From: Progne subis subis
Lineage: Eukaryota; Chordata; Aves; Passeriformes; Hirundinidae
Length of the DNA: 64,000 bases
NCBI GenBank assembly: GCA_022316685.1
Contig: JAKJHU010000167.1
Location: 434,001 to 498,000 of the forward strand
Direction of reading: 5' to 3'
The notes under the pieces are model-generated. The model searched no databases, was not told the origin of the DNA, and was given only the letters and a program-made list of their open reading frames with translations. Both the position numbers and the translations under genes were made by a program. Positions 1 to 14,635 of this stretch are shown here, one piece after another (the first letter of the stretch is position 1; every line of letters starts with the position of its first letter).

Positions 1-1483
1 CTGGTTATATAGCAAAAAAACCCCCACATACAATACATCTCCCTCCTTGAACTCATAGCCCTTTAGAAAGACCAGACTTTTTGGAGCTTTCCTGTGGTGA
101 ATTAGTCAAGTCCTATTAAAAAAAGCTTTCTAGTTGAAACAGGGACACAATTCTCAGGATGAGTTACCTGCAGAAAAGTTCCTGAAGACTTAGATTAAAA
201 AAATAAGGTGGCAACAACTTACATATGGAAAATGATCTTTCCAATAGTCAACCAGAAATAGCTTCTTAACCTGAACATCTAAATTTCAGAGCTACTATAT
301 AAGAAGACTCTAAAATTTAGTAAGAAAAATTATTTCTCATTTCCCATAAGTGGGCAAAGCTTTATTTTTAAATGCTAAGAACATTTCCTTCCATAAGAAA
401 GTCAAATCAAACAAAGTGAGAACTCTGATCACGTGTACTTGGAAAGATTTCTGAACTTTTAAATTTTTGAAGGAACTGTAAACTACAAAAACACTTTCTT
501 GTGCAAACGGAATATTGTTATTTGAAAGAGAAATCAGCTGGTCTAAACCACATGGTGATACTACCAAAAACTGAATTTACATCTGAACTCCTCCAGTTGT
601 CACCCGTACAGTAAAGTTTAGCAAAACACTTACGCCTCCTAACAGTGGATTTACAATACTAAATCAGAATCTGCCCTTCAGCAGATAACCATTATTAAAT
701 CTGGTTTGCAGCAGAAGCATTAACAGAGTTGGGAGTTAGTCTTACAGAAATTGTGTCAGCAAAGTGGCTTTGTGTTTTGTTTTGTTTAACTGCCTTCCTA
801 TTATAACTTACAACACATCAAATGTAGACTACTAGTTAAAAAGAAAATTATAATAAAAATGGTTATTCCACAGAGAATTATGCAGTTTGTTATTTCTTTC
901 CTTGAAACGTCCAATCCTTTTGTAATTTTACTTTCATAATTTTAGTTGTTTGATCCAGCATATTAATTTGTTTTACTCAATAAAGGCATCTAAATACGTA
1001 CAAGCAAGGACATACAAGTCCATACATACTAACCATATTTGCAGACAACATACAGCAATAAACTACTTTCAATTTTTTAGTAATTTTGTAAAAAAAATAC
1101 ATAGAAACAAGTAGAAAAAAGGCACAGTAGCCCTGTGTTTCACTTACACTCAATATAATTACTGCAAGCATATAAAGCCATTAAAATCATATTATCTTTA
1201 GTTTTTTAGTCAATGTTAACTGTTAGCATACTAAAGTGAAGATGTAATTAGATCTCCAGGCGTTACACGTGTATGAAGAAAGTAAATTCTCATGTTCTTT
1301 GGGAGATGGCCTGTTTTGAAAGCTTTTAATTTTTTTCTGAACTTGCTAGGCATATATCCACCTACACTGTCAAAAAACCCCAACTGCTGCTTTTCAAACA
1401 TTATTACCACAAACCATGAACAGCCTCCTTTTATAGTCTCAGAATGATTCTGTTTAGAAGGGACCATAAAACTCCTCTCATCT
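1..1483. other. AT-rich non-coding DNA (presumed BAZ2B 5' intron)
   Basis: No exon, RNA gene or recognised repeat was seen. The small open frames lack any family resemblance. Confidence 0.5.
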
Positions 1484-1900
1484 CATGGGCAGAAACACTT
1501 TCCACCGTCCCAGGCTGCTCCAGCCTGGCCTAGGACACTGCCAGGGATCCAGGGACAGACACAGCTGCTCTGGGCACTCTGTGCCAGAGCCTCACCACCC
1601 TCCCAGGCAGCAATTCCTTCCCAGTATCCCACCCATCCCTGCCCTCTGGCAGTGGGAGCCATTCCCTGTGTCCTGTCCCTCCAGCCCTTGTCCCCAGCCC
1701 CTCTCCAGCTCTCCTGGAGCCCCTTCAGGCCCTGCCAGAGGATCTAAGGACCTCCTGGAGTCTTCTATTCTCCAGGTGGGCAACCCCAGTTCTCTCAGCC
1801 TGGCTCCAGAGCACAGTAGCCACTAGAACATTGTTGTGGCCTCCTCTAGACCTACTTTAGCAGCTCCACATCTTCCTTGTACTGTAGGCACCAGAAGTGT
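1484..1900 (-). repeat. CR1 LINE 3' fragment
   Basis: The + strand reads the reverse complement of the CR1 reverse-transcriptase tail (CACTTTCCACCGTCCCAGGC, then TTGTGGCCTCCTCTAGACC). The overlapping 113-codon frame is a shadow. The terminal ATTCTRTG repeats are missing. Confidence 0.85.
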
Positions 1901-4900
1901 TTTGGGGGAATTTAAAAACAGAGGTATTTTTTCCATAGTCAAATGCACATTTCCAGGAATTCACTGCATCTTTTAGAGTAGTTATAGGATGTAAAAAGGC
2001 AAATACAGCTATGTATCTAGATGCTTAAGCTAACTTTTGGTAAGAAGGGAAACAGTTGTGGAGAGGGAGCTACTGATACACTCAAATTGCTGTAAAACCA
2101 TAGAACTACTTTTGTTAACCCGAGTTCACCAAATTTTTGTTCTTTCTTTCTTCCTTACTTCTTGTAAAGTGTGTTCCAACTTGTTATCAACAGTTTCTCA
2201 TTAGCAGCTCAGACTTAGCAAATTTCACTTCTGGTTCAATAATCCTGTTTTTTGTTCATTTTTTTTTTTATTCTAAGATATAGAAGCTGCAAGTGATAAA
2301 GCAGATGGTTTTACAAAAATAAAATAAAACCTGATTGTTTCTGCAAGTCTTCTGTTTTCTTTATTTAGCTGCAAACAGGCTATTATTATTTATCTACATT
2401 TAAATTTCAAGTAAGAAAAGGGGTTTTCTTAGCAATTTGCTTTCATATTTTAGAACCGAAAATACATGAAATCTTTCATGGGTCTGACTCACACCCATTT
2501 TTTGTTGCTGTTTGTTGCTTTCACACTCCTAGCCACCAATTCCAAGTAGGCCACTGAATACTTTGTTACAGTGAAAAGATATTGGGAAGTTTTCAAAACC
2601 TGTTAAATCCCTACTTAAACTTACTGTAGAACGCTTGATTTCTGAATTTTCTAATATCTTGCTCCTCTTCGCTCTTCTTCTCCTCTCCACCCTCCCCTCC
2701 ATAAAAATGGAAAAAAAAATCCTTAAGTGTAGACCTCACCTATGAAGATGCTTCTTCGCATCACTCTAGTATACCTGTAATGGCAACATCTCTCAAAAAT
2801 TTGCTTTGTCATCACAGTTTTTGTCAGAGACCTCTCTTCTTAATTTCCTAAAATTTTGTTCAGCCCTCTGCTGAGCTGATCTCTTACTATGAACTTTTTT
2901 TTTCTTTTTTTTTTTTTTTAATAGACATTAATAACTTGTTATAGAAAAAATTTTGGAAGTATTACCTGCATAACTTTCAAGTACTCAAAATTAGCTGTTT
3001 CCACAAATAAATTGGGACTGATAGAATTTTGTAACAAATAAAAAGGGCCACAGTTAGGATTAAAAGAATTTTGTATTTGGGGAGTAGAAATTAGTGTCTG
3101 CAAGAACTTCCTAGCTAAAATGGCATCACTGTAACATGAAAAATAAAAACCATCCCATGAAACAAATAGACCAACCACCAACACCACAACTGACAACAGA
3201 GAAGGAATTATTACTTGCTATTTTTCCCCAATCTTTTCAAGTTCTCCCATCACCAGTCTATTTGTTACAACCCAAGGTACATTGAAGTGCCATTTCTTTG
3301 TTTGATGCAAGGGTTATTATTGCTTCGTAGTGAAGAGAGTATGTTCTGTAGGCTAAAGAATTGACTGCACTCACAAAAATGTTAGAGATGATTAAGGATA
3401 CACTTTTTTTTACTATTCAGAGATTTGATATCTTTCATCTCTCAGAAAAGAATTAAGTACAGTTGGACAAACACACAAAGAAAATAAACTGGCACACTAA
3501 GTTAGTACTAGCAGCCAGCATCAAAATTAAGTTTGGTGAAAGAAGGATCTACACCCGGCTATTGCTTCTCTCGTATTTTTTTAATGCCTACAAGAAAACT
3601 CATCAAAAAGCATATATCTTTCTATAAATTCCTCATTTTTCTCCAATTGCATACTTAAAGAAAGGAAATTCATGCACGTCAACTTGACTATTTATGAAGC
3701 ATTTTTCTCATTTTCCTGAGTAAGACACTCTTCAGCATTCATCCTGATGGCTCCACAGAGTAACAGTGGTCAGCTGCCACCAGCAGCAGTTCTCATTCCA
3801 CACTTGTAGGTCCAGGAAAAACTGCCCCACAGAGTAGGACTCATTTGTAGATAATAACTCCCAAAATATTAAGGAGGAAGGAGCCCTTGTAACACTTGAG
3901 TGTTCAGAAGTCAGGACAAATTTTTAAATCAAGCAATGCACCTGTATTCTTAGCAGAATTATATTTCCTTCCCAAGGTAAAGAATTTTTTTAAAAGCAAG
4001 ATTTCACAAGTCAGAAAGTTAGCAGGTTTAGCGTTTCAAAGGCAAACATACAGGTAACGTTTAATACCTATTATATATTTTATCCCCTTGTCCCCTTCAA
4101 AACTGGAAGCTCCTTCTAGAAAGTTTCTACATTGTTCCAGTCACCGGAGGCTGGGAAAGTAGCACTCTCAGTTCATCCCAGCAAAAAACGTTACCTCATT
4201 AACCAAAAACCAACGGTGTTAATCTTTTATTAAATTAAGACTTTTTCACTAAAACCAGCTCAGGTTAGGGAAACCGGCAGTACACTACCGCATTACAGGA
4301 AGTTTCACAATGGCTGATTGTGCACTAAATATTAAATACTAGATAAAGCCCTCCTATTTCCATCTGTTATTGGTTATTGCAAATTAATTACTGACTTTCC
4401 TAGTTCTGCTTTTTAATTTTTTTTAATGGTTCAGAATGCTGCTCATGATTTTGAAGTAAGAGGCTATCATACCTCCCACCCTCACCTGCTCTCCTATCAC
4501 TGCCTGCTAACCAATATGTTCATTAGAAAACTGTTTTTCTGAACTTTATTTCACTTGATCCCTCCTGTTTAATAGATCTGCTCTCTTCGTATTAACCTAT
4601 TCATTCTTTGAATTTAGCAGCTGCTGGTGGTGCTCTTGCCATTCCCATAAACACTGTACTAAGACACATGTAGTAGCTGTCACAGCTTCTTCCACACTGA
4701 ACAGAACGCACTTATGAAACCTGTGCCTTTTAAATTTAATCTTATAAATTATTTTATCCTGCATGCAAAAATAATTGATTTAGGCTTTTCTTTCATACTG
4801 TCATTGCAACATTCACCTCCACTGACTGTAAAGTTACGCCTGGGATAAGAGCCAGAATGTCACTATTGAGACATAAGACTTCACTGTATCACCCAGTCCA

Positions 4901-7900
4901 GTAAAACAAGAATACTCATGTTCATCATCTAGCAAAATATCACGTACTCTATGACTGTGCAAAATACCTCTCAAAGTTGCTAAAACTGATTTTGGAATTA
5001 AACTCCCAGCACAAACTCTCAATTAGTTTTAAATAGTCTGTAAACTGTACAACAGACATCAAGACTACTAAAGGTATAAACTAAAATTACATGCTATCAA
5101 ATTTACACTTTAAGCCTACAGACAAAGTAATCCAGAAAGAATGATAACAGTATGATGTTAATTGTTAAAGGCCTTCTCAAGACCTTAGTCTGAAGTCACA
5201 AAAATAATTGCATCCATGGACTAAGAATCAGTTAAGTTTTAACTGACGCTGTACTTAACGTCTGGCTGAAATCACAACCTGGATGAAGAATTTAGCACTA
5301 AGCCATTCAGTAAATAATGTTTCCCTTTTCCCTGTATGAGTCATGCTTCTCAGAGAACTATCAGAATGCTTACTGCTACAGCTTACTTACTATGACCAAC
5401 ATGGTCAGTTCGGTGACATTGCTGCTTAGCCACCTGAACACAGAAAACAACTGATGTTCTACTGAGTTATCAAGTAATTTTTACAAGGACAAAGAAAGAC
5501 ACATCAAACAGAACACTAAAATTTATCAAAAAAAGTAGGGGAGGCATTTCCAGCACACTGAAAGCACTGTTTCCCACTGCCAAATATGAAGCCATTACAA
5601 CAGGAACAGCTGAAGATAAATGTTATATAGTAACACTTGATTTGTTTGCAACCATCTGTTTAAACACACATACCCATTTTACCATAACTAAATTGTGAAT
5701 GATACAGTACAACATGTACCCCTTTGATAAACACAGTAAGCCGAGGAAATCTGTCAAAATGCAAAATCGTTCCCAAGAAATCATGGAAGTTTTTTTTTGT
5801 TGTTTTTGTTTTTAAATAATGGAACCAGAGTTTCCTTCCATTAGTGATGCACTCTAGCACACAGACTTCAAATTCTCTTCATGCTATGAGAATTCATAAG
5901 CATCTGTGTGTCAGTACACAATCCACACATACTGCACCAAAAATTTAAAAATCAAAATAATTTTCAACACTTGTTTGGACTGTTTACTTTCCAGATTTTT
6001 TTTTACTCTGGGTAGATCAAGTTTTTCTAAACACCTAGTTGACACACAGTGTATGGGACACCAAAAGCAGCGCAAAAGATGCAATATTTCCATTTCAGAA
6101 AAATGTTACTTGCTACAGTAGAAGAAATCCAATACTGTTGGGGTTTTCTGATATATATTTTTTCACTGAAGACATGTAAAGATTCAGTGAAATTTTACAG
6201 CTTGGTACTGTACAAGTATCTTCTGTAAGATTAAACACGGACTTGCTTTACAAAGCTAGAGGTGCTGTCTTCAGCTACACCGACAGACAGTTTAAACTAA
6301 GCAAATTTGCATAATCTGCCCATGTATCAAAATGCTAGAGTAAAATGGTATTTCAGGATTTTTCTTTGGGTTTGCCTTGACTGGGGCTTTTAGGCTGAAC
6401 ACTTCTTAGAAAACAAGTGTATAGAAATCAGGTATTTTTAATCTAGATCCTTTTCTACAGCATCACACTGCTGGGAGCTTAAAGCTCACCTATCTCATAG
6501 TGGCACAGACAAGAAAGTACAAAACTTCAGTCATCTACATGAGCAAGAACTTCAAGAGTTAGGCAAGCTAGCTAATTTAAATCTAGATAGGCAGTTGCAT
6601 CAACAGCAACCATAGTTTCTTTTTCATGTAATCTTAAATTACAACCTGTAATGCCCATTAAATTAACTCCAATTGCTTTTTCTGGCCACTGATGTCAAGC
6701 TACAGTCCCAGGCCAGCCAGGAAAACAATAGGTATTTTTCATCCTTAACAAAGAACAGCCAGGAACAAAACATTCCTCACAACAGTGAGTGGCAACATCA
6801 TGAACCTCTAAAGGAAAGGTATCATGTTTATTCTCCCAAGGGGAAATCTAAACACTGATAGTCTCCTCTACCCTACTGCCATACTTTGACACCACCAAAA
6901 AACCCCAACCTACTGGAACCAAAACAAGGGAGGAGACAGAAGATACCACATAGTAATTACACCATTTACAAATGGGAGCAAAACATTTGAGAGAGGGGAA
7001 GCTTTAAAAAGCATGCATTTTGCTACACTCTCAATCAACCTGCTGGCTGACTAGAGTCCTGAATTGTCTTCCAGAAAGCAGAAACCAAAGTGATATTTCT
7101 TAAGTTGGAAATGTGGCACTTTTGCATGAACCGAGGCTCAAAGCTCAAGTACTTGCTATCAGCTAATATTCGGCACATATGTTCGACTTCTGACTATAGA
7201 CATTTCTGTGGTGCTGCTAAATTTGGGGTTTGGGATCAGACCTGAAGGCACCAAATACTCCCCCAAAACCGGAACTTTGGGACAAAGGTTAGAGGTTCAG
7301 CAGAGGTCAGTGAAAAAAGCTCTTCAGGTTCCTGCCTGCCGCTTGCCAAGAATGATAACTAGCTACTTAAGCACCCAGTAGGCAGGGATACTGCACCCTC
7401 ACAGCTTCCTCAGCTTTGAATCATGTCATGAAATAGTTTTAAAAACAGGTTTTGCTATTGTTTCCTGATTAAAAGCACACAGACTGGTTTTGGCCCCAGC
7501 GTCCAATGCACAGAGTAAACAGATGTCCTAAACGGAAAACCAAGGTAAAACTCAATAGCAAAGATACGATTTGGCATGTACCAAAGGAAATAATACAAAC
7601 CAGCTTCTTCATACAGTAAAAAAAAAAAAATACTCTAAAGGACCAAAGAATATTGCTTCAGACTAAATATTCTCTTTCTTGACATAATTGCACACACAAA
7701 ACCATGAAAAGCTCAGGATTTATCATTTAACTGCAATACTGGATGTCCACAAAACTAGTTTCTTCTTCCTTTCACTACTTCCAGTTATTCTATTAAAGCC
7801 CTACAGAGAAGCATTTTTTGTGGTTTACTATTTAGATTTGTTTTTAGAACCAATTATTAGAAAGTGTAAAACAAAATATCTTCAGACACAAAGAAAATCC

Positions 7901-10479
7901 TAATGCAATTTAAGAACAAAAGGCCAGAAACAGCCAACATTCCACACTCAATAACAATGGAGAGAGGTGGAAGTTGAATATTTAAAACAAAAAAACAAAA
8001 CAACAACAAAAAACAACAACAAAACCCTGAGAGTGATCAATGGAGAACGGGACACTTAACATGGACAAGAGTGATTTAATTGTTTAATTTCAAATTTCAA
8101 TATTGATTATTCAACGTTAATATAATCTAATCAGACTTCCTCCCCCCATTATTTCCTCACTTCATAAAAGTTAAAGACAAAGGAATCTTCCTGTGCTTAA
8201 TATCAACATATACATTGAGCTAATGAAGGTTAGACTTCAGTGGGAAGACAGAATGAGGTGAATTCCCACCTTTGTTACTCTCATCACTTCGCAAGGTGGG
8301 TTTTTAAGCAAGACTAGAATAACCGGTTTACATTCTGGCAATGGTATCTTCTCATTTAAATCGAAACTTAGTATCTGAAAGAACCGCAGAATCCAGCAAA
8401 ATAAAACAATGTTTTCTTAATGCAGTGAGAGAAGACATTTTCTCTCTCGACGGCAAATTGCTTATTTCTCCAATGCAAGCAAGCTACAAAAGATATGCCT
8501 GTCTTCTAAAAACTTTGTGCCGTTTTAAATTATATTGTAAAAAAAAAAAAAAAAAAAATGAAAGAACACTGCTTTCAGGTTACATTGTTCCTGGATTTCA
8601 TTAGTCATTCCAGACTTTTCTGCTCTGAAAGTTTAATGTCATGGGAAAGCTAACAAAGTTGCAGCCTTAATAAAAGACTGAGAAAGAATAGGGAGCTTTA
8701 GCAATCTGTTTCATACTTCTATAAATATTTGTAACCAGTAGTTCTTGAAAACCCTGTTGAAAAACAGATGATGAAATGGGGGGCCCTTATTCCCATAAAC
8801 TTACCTGAACATTTGAAAAAAAACTGAAGCAAGTTTCTCCATGTAAGACAAGATATGCTATTTTTGGTAGTTTTAAAAGGCTTGGCAGAGAAGGTCATCA
8901 ATAGCAACTAAAGACTACTACAAGATAATGCATTTATTGAAAACCCCTTCTACTGTAAGAGTCAAAAGAAAGAGAGAAGTCCTGGATCTAAAACGGTTTC
9001 AGAAAAGTATTCTGATTTTAAAAAAACCACACATTTTTATAGTTTTTTTTTTAAAGACTTTTCTCTTCTGGTGAACTAATGTTGGAGAACCAATCATTCA
9101 AAAAAATGGATTTTGAACAAAAGATCAACCAAAAAAAAAAAATCTCAGAAAATGCTGAATCTGCCAAAGCAAAATTATCCCTTATGATTTTGAAAACTGG
9201 TAATTCAACAGGAGTTCAGTACTGCATCATCATATTTATGCATCAGTTGGTATGAAGAACATTTAAGTAACATAAATCAATTGCTTTCTCTAAGACTTTG
9301 GGTTCTGGGTTTAATTTTGTCTAAAAGATTTATGTAGTTGGTTTTACCTGCTTGCAGTTCTCCCCTGCCCCCTTCTACAAACCACTGAACCAGTATGGAA
9401 AGAGCACAGAATTGAAAATTACTTCTGGATCAAATTTACTTCCTTTCTATGCCACATCAAACAATTCTTCTCATAATGGATCAAATGTCACCTTCAAATT
9501 TGGTTTCCTTCTCCAATCTTTCCATTCTTCAGGTTTTCAGCATAAAATTGTTGTTCATCAGCTTGACCCCATTTGCTTGAATCCTGAAATTTCTTTGTTC
9601 TTTACTCTTTTTTCTTGGGAGCTTGTGGACCATGGGGCAGGAGTATGCAAGGACGATGCAAGGTATAAATTTTGCTAAACTAAAGCAATTTAAATTCTTT
9701 CAAATAGTTGTATAAATCTCCAGATTACCCTCAGAATCCCAGTGTATGTTCTCTTCCCCTACTTTAAAAATATGCTTCTTGAACATGAAGAATCCTTCTG
9801 GAACAAAACACAAATAAACTGTATTCAGAGATGAGGCCTTACCAGGACATTCCCAATGCAACAATCATGTAAGAGAATCAATAAAGTCACTGTACAAAAG
9901 CCTCCCATCTAGAGACATATTTACCTCAGCAACTCACTCAAGTACTGGCCCACAAAGACTCAGTTGGCACATGCTTCCCCACTGTGTAGAACCCTTGAGG
10001 GGATAAGCCCTTTACAGCTCTTGCTGCACCTTCTAAACAGAAACAATGCAACTGAGGGGGCAGGAAGTGGGGATCTACCGAAAAAATCCCCACACTAAAC
10101 TATATTCAATATGATCGAGTTATGTTCAGTCTCATTTCTTCAGGATCTTCTTGTTTCTTCCAGTGTTTTGCAATTGCACATTTCTCAGATTATTATTTGA
10201 AAGGAGAAACACAAGCATAACTTCTACTACCCCAAATGCCTTGTTTTCTCACACTATTATTTTCAGTCCTCAAAAAACTATTCACTCTTCACTTACATTA
10301 GACAAAATTCTAGAAGTGGCAGGAAAACTAAGGCCTCTACCCACATTTTAACTTTGTACAAACAGAATGAAGATTAGAAATGTTAAGAGTTCCAGTGTAT
10401 TTTTTTGTCCAAGTGATTTGATTTATGCCGCTGGAGACATCTCTCATTATCACTCCCTGTGTACAGAGATCCACATACA
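1901..10479. other. AT-rich non-coding DNA (presumed intron)
   Basis: Holds a T-rich tract at 2896-2921, an A/CAA-rich tract at 7985-8025 and an A run at 8539-8558. A 108-codon frame at 9352 starts at CTG, not ATG, and resembles nothing known. No gene supported. Confidence 0.5.
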
Positions 10480-10755
10480 CAGCATTGCTTAGGTTGAAGA
10501 AGTCCTCCAAAACCATTGAGTCCAACTGTTTCCCTATGACTGCCAAGGCCACTGCTAACCCATGTCCCCAGGTGCCACACCCACAGGGCTTTTAAATGAC
10601 CCCAGGGACCGGTACTCCATTACTGCCCTGAGTAGCCTGTGCCAGGGCTTGACAACCCTTTCCAGAGAAGAAATTGTTTCTAATATCCAATCTAAGCCTT
10701 CCCTGGCACTACAATCATATCAAAGTAAATACCTTCTAGACAAAGTCCCTATTAT
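10480..10755 (-). repeat. CR1 LINE 3' fragment
   Basis: Begins with GCATTGCTTAGGTTGAAGAA and ATTGAGTCCAACTG, the reverse complement of the CR1 3' end. It continues through the usual GTGCCAGGGCTTGACAACCC block. Old and diverged. Confidence 0.8.
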
Positions 10756-12908
10756 CCTCTGAACTGCCATATCTCTTTAAGTCACCATTAATTTAAACTT
10801 GTTTGTTTGACCATTTTCAAATACTTTAAAAATATTATTAATTCTCATACTGAAGCAGTTGTTCATTACTTGACCACCAAATACTGAAAAATCTCTGTAT
10901 ACACCGTGTGAAGAACAAAGACAATCCTCCTTTGTGCTTATTTCTGTATCAGTGCATCAGACCACAAAGGCATAACAATCAACTGGAGGCCTTATTTAGT
11001 TCAGCAGTTTTAAAAAACCAAATTCAACTTTTAAGTCTTTTTTGCATTTCTCAAGTAAAGCATGCCTGCAAAACATGCCACTTTTCTGTTTAATTATCAT
11101 CTCTCTAAAATAGATCAAGCTAAAAAGCAAGAAAGTTCAGAAAACTGAGCTATGGGAGTTTATTTGCATTGTTGACCATTTTGTACAGCTGGACAAGGGG
11201 AGATTCCGACACTGGGCTACTCAGAAGAAAAGTCACTGTGGAAGAAACAAAAGCTGTATGGACTGTCAAAACTCTGTCAGCACACGGGACACATGCCACG
11301 AACGTTTCCACATCAGGACCTTACACTGCTATGATGGCTGAAAGCAATGATATCAGCTATGATATAGTCTACATCACAATTAGGTATTTTCATCAAGATT
11401 CAAGATTTGTGAAAAAATGACCTTTTAGCAAAGCTCCCCCAAAAATGCTGAAAGGCCTTTGCATTGCTTTAATCAGTTTTCATCAACTCCTGCATTTTAC
11501 AGACATGACAGAATTTTTCTCTGACTCAGCACTTACAGGGATCAGCAAGCACACTTAGGACTAAAAAGCATGGCCATTCCATATAACCTCCCTATGTGTC
11601 ACTTCCCTACATTTGAGAAACAAAAACTGTGTCAAGACTATTCTCTAACAAGTGAGGACATGTTGCTTAACAACCCTATCATACCAATAACAATGTGAAA
11701 AAAGGAACATTGTCAGTAAAAATTCTGAACTGCTCCTCTTCCTGTCATCACCTCCAGTAAAAGATAAAAAAAAACCTGAATTTTTTTCTCCTAGCAAAGT
11801 GCCCTTTCAGCCTTTAACATCCATTTTGAGATAAAGAACAAGAGGAAGTCTGAGAACTACTGCACGGGCAGGACTTGATCCTCTCTTTGAAGACTGACTG
11901 CTGCCTTGAGACTGCATATCTGCTCTACAATGTTGAAAGCCCTTGCAAACAAGAGGGAGCAGCAAGACAACACTTCTGCATTCACATAGGTAGCTGCTTC
12001 GGTCTGCCTAAAAGACACAGTAATTGTTTTGCATAGAGCCCCAGACACAAACAAAGCTTCAATGCATTGTACATTCAGAGAATCCTAGACAGTATTACTA
12101 GACAGTATTATAAAAGCAATAATCACACAGACACAAACATAGTTGAGGAAAAGACAGAGAAAGCAAGAATGAAAAGAATCAGACAAAGGAAGAAAACAAG
12201 AAAAAAAGCTACTAGAAAGTTTCAAAAGCCTTTTTTATTTTAATTAATAGATGAAGTTACTTAAGAACAAAAATTCAATGCAACTGTAATGTCTCACAGG
12301 AATTAAGTGAGACTATTAGGATGAAGATGAGGATGAAGAGTACAAATAATTTTAAGTCCTTCGATATTTTGCTAATTTTCACCAGTGATACAGGTACTTT
12401 TATTAGGCATGTGTTTAGTTACACAGGCAGCACACAGTTGAGACATATCTAAAATGTCAGTAAGTCACTTCTATTAAGTCTCCCAGCACTGAAGTCTGGT
12501 AACAGTTAGAAAAGGTGTGAAATATAGGTTTGATTCCCGATTAGATTATATCCAGTACACAAGCTAATAAGAGTCCTACTCTGAAAACTGTAACAAGAAG
12601 ATAACTCTTTCTATGAAAAGATATTATTCAGATCCTTAAAAAATAAAGTTTGATCTCCAAAACTTTGAGATGCTCTGATGTAACAAATAGTAAACAACTT
12701 CTATCTTCTCCAATAAAAGCAATTACCAGCTGCAAGCTATAGCATTTCAACCAAATGAAACTGGTAATTAATTGGTTATTAAGCAGAGCTAGACTTAAAC
12801 ATCCTTTGTATGCCTTTATGTTTCTGTGACATCAGTCACAGAAACATTGTCATGCCAGTCTACAAAACCAATTAATTCAATTTGTAAAAATAAATTTTCA
12901 AAAATTGA

Positions 12909-12913
<5 letters not shown>
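10756..12913. other. AT-rich non-coding DNA
   Basis: No gene. A 13-14 base tandem doublet (CTAGACAGTATTA) lies near 12087. Confidence 0.5.
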
Positions 12914-12945
<32 letters not shown>

Positions 12946-12956
12946 GTGTGTGTGTG
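12914..12956 (+). repeat. (AT)n(GT)n microsatellite
   Basis: An uninterrupted AT run passes into TTTGTGTGTGTGTGTG, directly beside a CR1 fragment. Confidence 0.95.
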
Positions 12957-12959
12957 CCT

Positions 12960-13160
12960 ATATAGGGACACCTTCCACTATCCCAGGCTGCTGCAAGCCC
13001 TGTTCAACCTAGCCTGGGACACTTCCAGGGATGAAGCAGCCACAGCTTCTCTGGGCAACTTGTGCCAGGGCCTCAGCACCCCCACGGGGAAGAATTCCTT
13101 CCCAATATCTCATCTAAACCTGCCCTACCAATTACCTGGCATTTGGAGCCAAAAATACCA
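12960..13160 (-). repeat. CR1 LINE fragment
   Basis: CACCTTCCACTATCCCAGGC and GTGCCAGGGCCTCAGCACCC match the CR1 3' coding end in reverse. It sits directly against an AT/GT microsatellite on its left. Confidence 0.8.
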
Positions 13161-13410
13161 TGAGAGAGAAAGATCCCCCATATTGTGCGACACTGAAGCG
13201 CTAATTTAAACCTAAAGCAGAAGCGGCATTTTTGAGGCAGAAACACAGGCACTGTTTACGTTACTTGTAATTATTCTCTTAATGAACTATACATACATGA
13301 AAGAATTTTTCAAACTAAGTATACAAGAAACCACATAACCTGAAGTGAGTAGAACATAATGTATCTACTTTCATAAGGCAGAACTCACAAATTAAAATCT
13401 GGGGGAAAAT

Positions 13411-13441
13411 AATCCTAAATCCTAAATCCTAAATCCTAAAT
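13411..13441 (+). repeat. Tandem heptamer CCTAAAT x4
   Basis: Four perfect CCTAAAT units, from 13414 to 13441, preceded by a partial unit. Confidence 0.95.
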
Positions 13442-14564
13442 GTATTGGAAGGATTATTTAGCAGAAAAGTACTGGAAGCCAAGAACAAATCCATTTCCAG
13501 AAAAAATTACTTAGATAATGCCAAGATCAAACCATTTACTACATATCATTACTTATATTTTGCAGGCGCATCAGATAAGAAATGAACAGTTTTAACAAAG
13601 AAGAGCATTTTAGCAACAGAGACAGCTTTTGCCTATAAATGCATATTAAGGAAAAACAATCATTTACTGCAATTCTAATTCACTCATGCCAAAGATAGGA
13701 GTACCTTCCTCATGCACGTTATGTGACACTTCTAGGCACTAGAATATTCTCACAGGGACCAACAGTTTCCATCTATCCACAAACCAAGTCAACATAATAT
13801 AATATTCAAACACACACACCCCACTCACTTTCAGCAGGGCAAACCCCTACAATTTTAGGCTCTCGCTCTTTCTTCCAAGGTAACAACCAGGCTCCTGCAT
13901 TGACAGCTGTCATACAAAACAATGAGAAACACTTATTTCACATATCACATAGTCCTTAGATAGTACTACCACATTCCCTCGTCTGCATTTCCCAATGCAT
14001 ACTCCTCCATTCTGCTCTTGAGAATCAGAGTCTGATTTCGTGCTCTGACAGAAGAGGCACATACTCAAATCTGACTTGCATAGCCTTGTATTGAAAGATG
14101 CCAATAACACATATCTAGTAATATAACTAGCACAATACATAAGGAAAATGGATCAGGATTCAAAGAAGCTGGGATAATAAAATACCTCATATATCAGTCA
14201 AGTATTGTATCTTCATTTTACCGTGTTTAGTAAAATATTTTATTTACATTAAAAACCATGTAGTCGTCTTTATCAGTTTACATAACCACTAAATTTAGAT
14301 TGGAACACTTCTCTTATTAATCACAATAAAAATTACAAGCTAATGAATCATACAGTATGTTTCCTAGTTACATGTCTAGTACTAGGCAGCATTACTTTTC
14401 AAAACAACTGGTAAAAATGAAAACTGGGGGGTTTTATTACAAACAGATTTGTTGGGGGTTTTCTGTTCGTTTTTTAACATTCGTTAAATTAAGGTTACTG
14501 CCTTTCAAAAAATTACTTTGGAGTATCCCTAAGGGTGAAGACTTTGCAACCTCTCAGGACAACC

Positions 14565-14635
14565 CATCAGCACACAGCCATCCTCACAAACAAAAAGCTT
14601 CCTGATGTTTGGGGGGGAACCTCACAGAATGGAGG
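14565..14635 (-). repeat. Possible very old CR1 fragment
   Basis: CCTCACAAACAAAAAGCTTCC, TGATGTTTGG and GAACCTCACAGAATGG loosely resemble a CR1 block. The match is weak and short. Confidence 0.25.

Noticed and set aside
9352..9678. 108-codon open frame on the + strand
   Set aside because: It has no ATG at its start, no homology I recognise and no sensible exon boundaries beyond a weak acceptor-like TGCTTGCAG.
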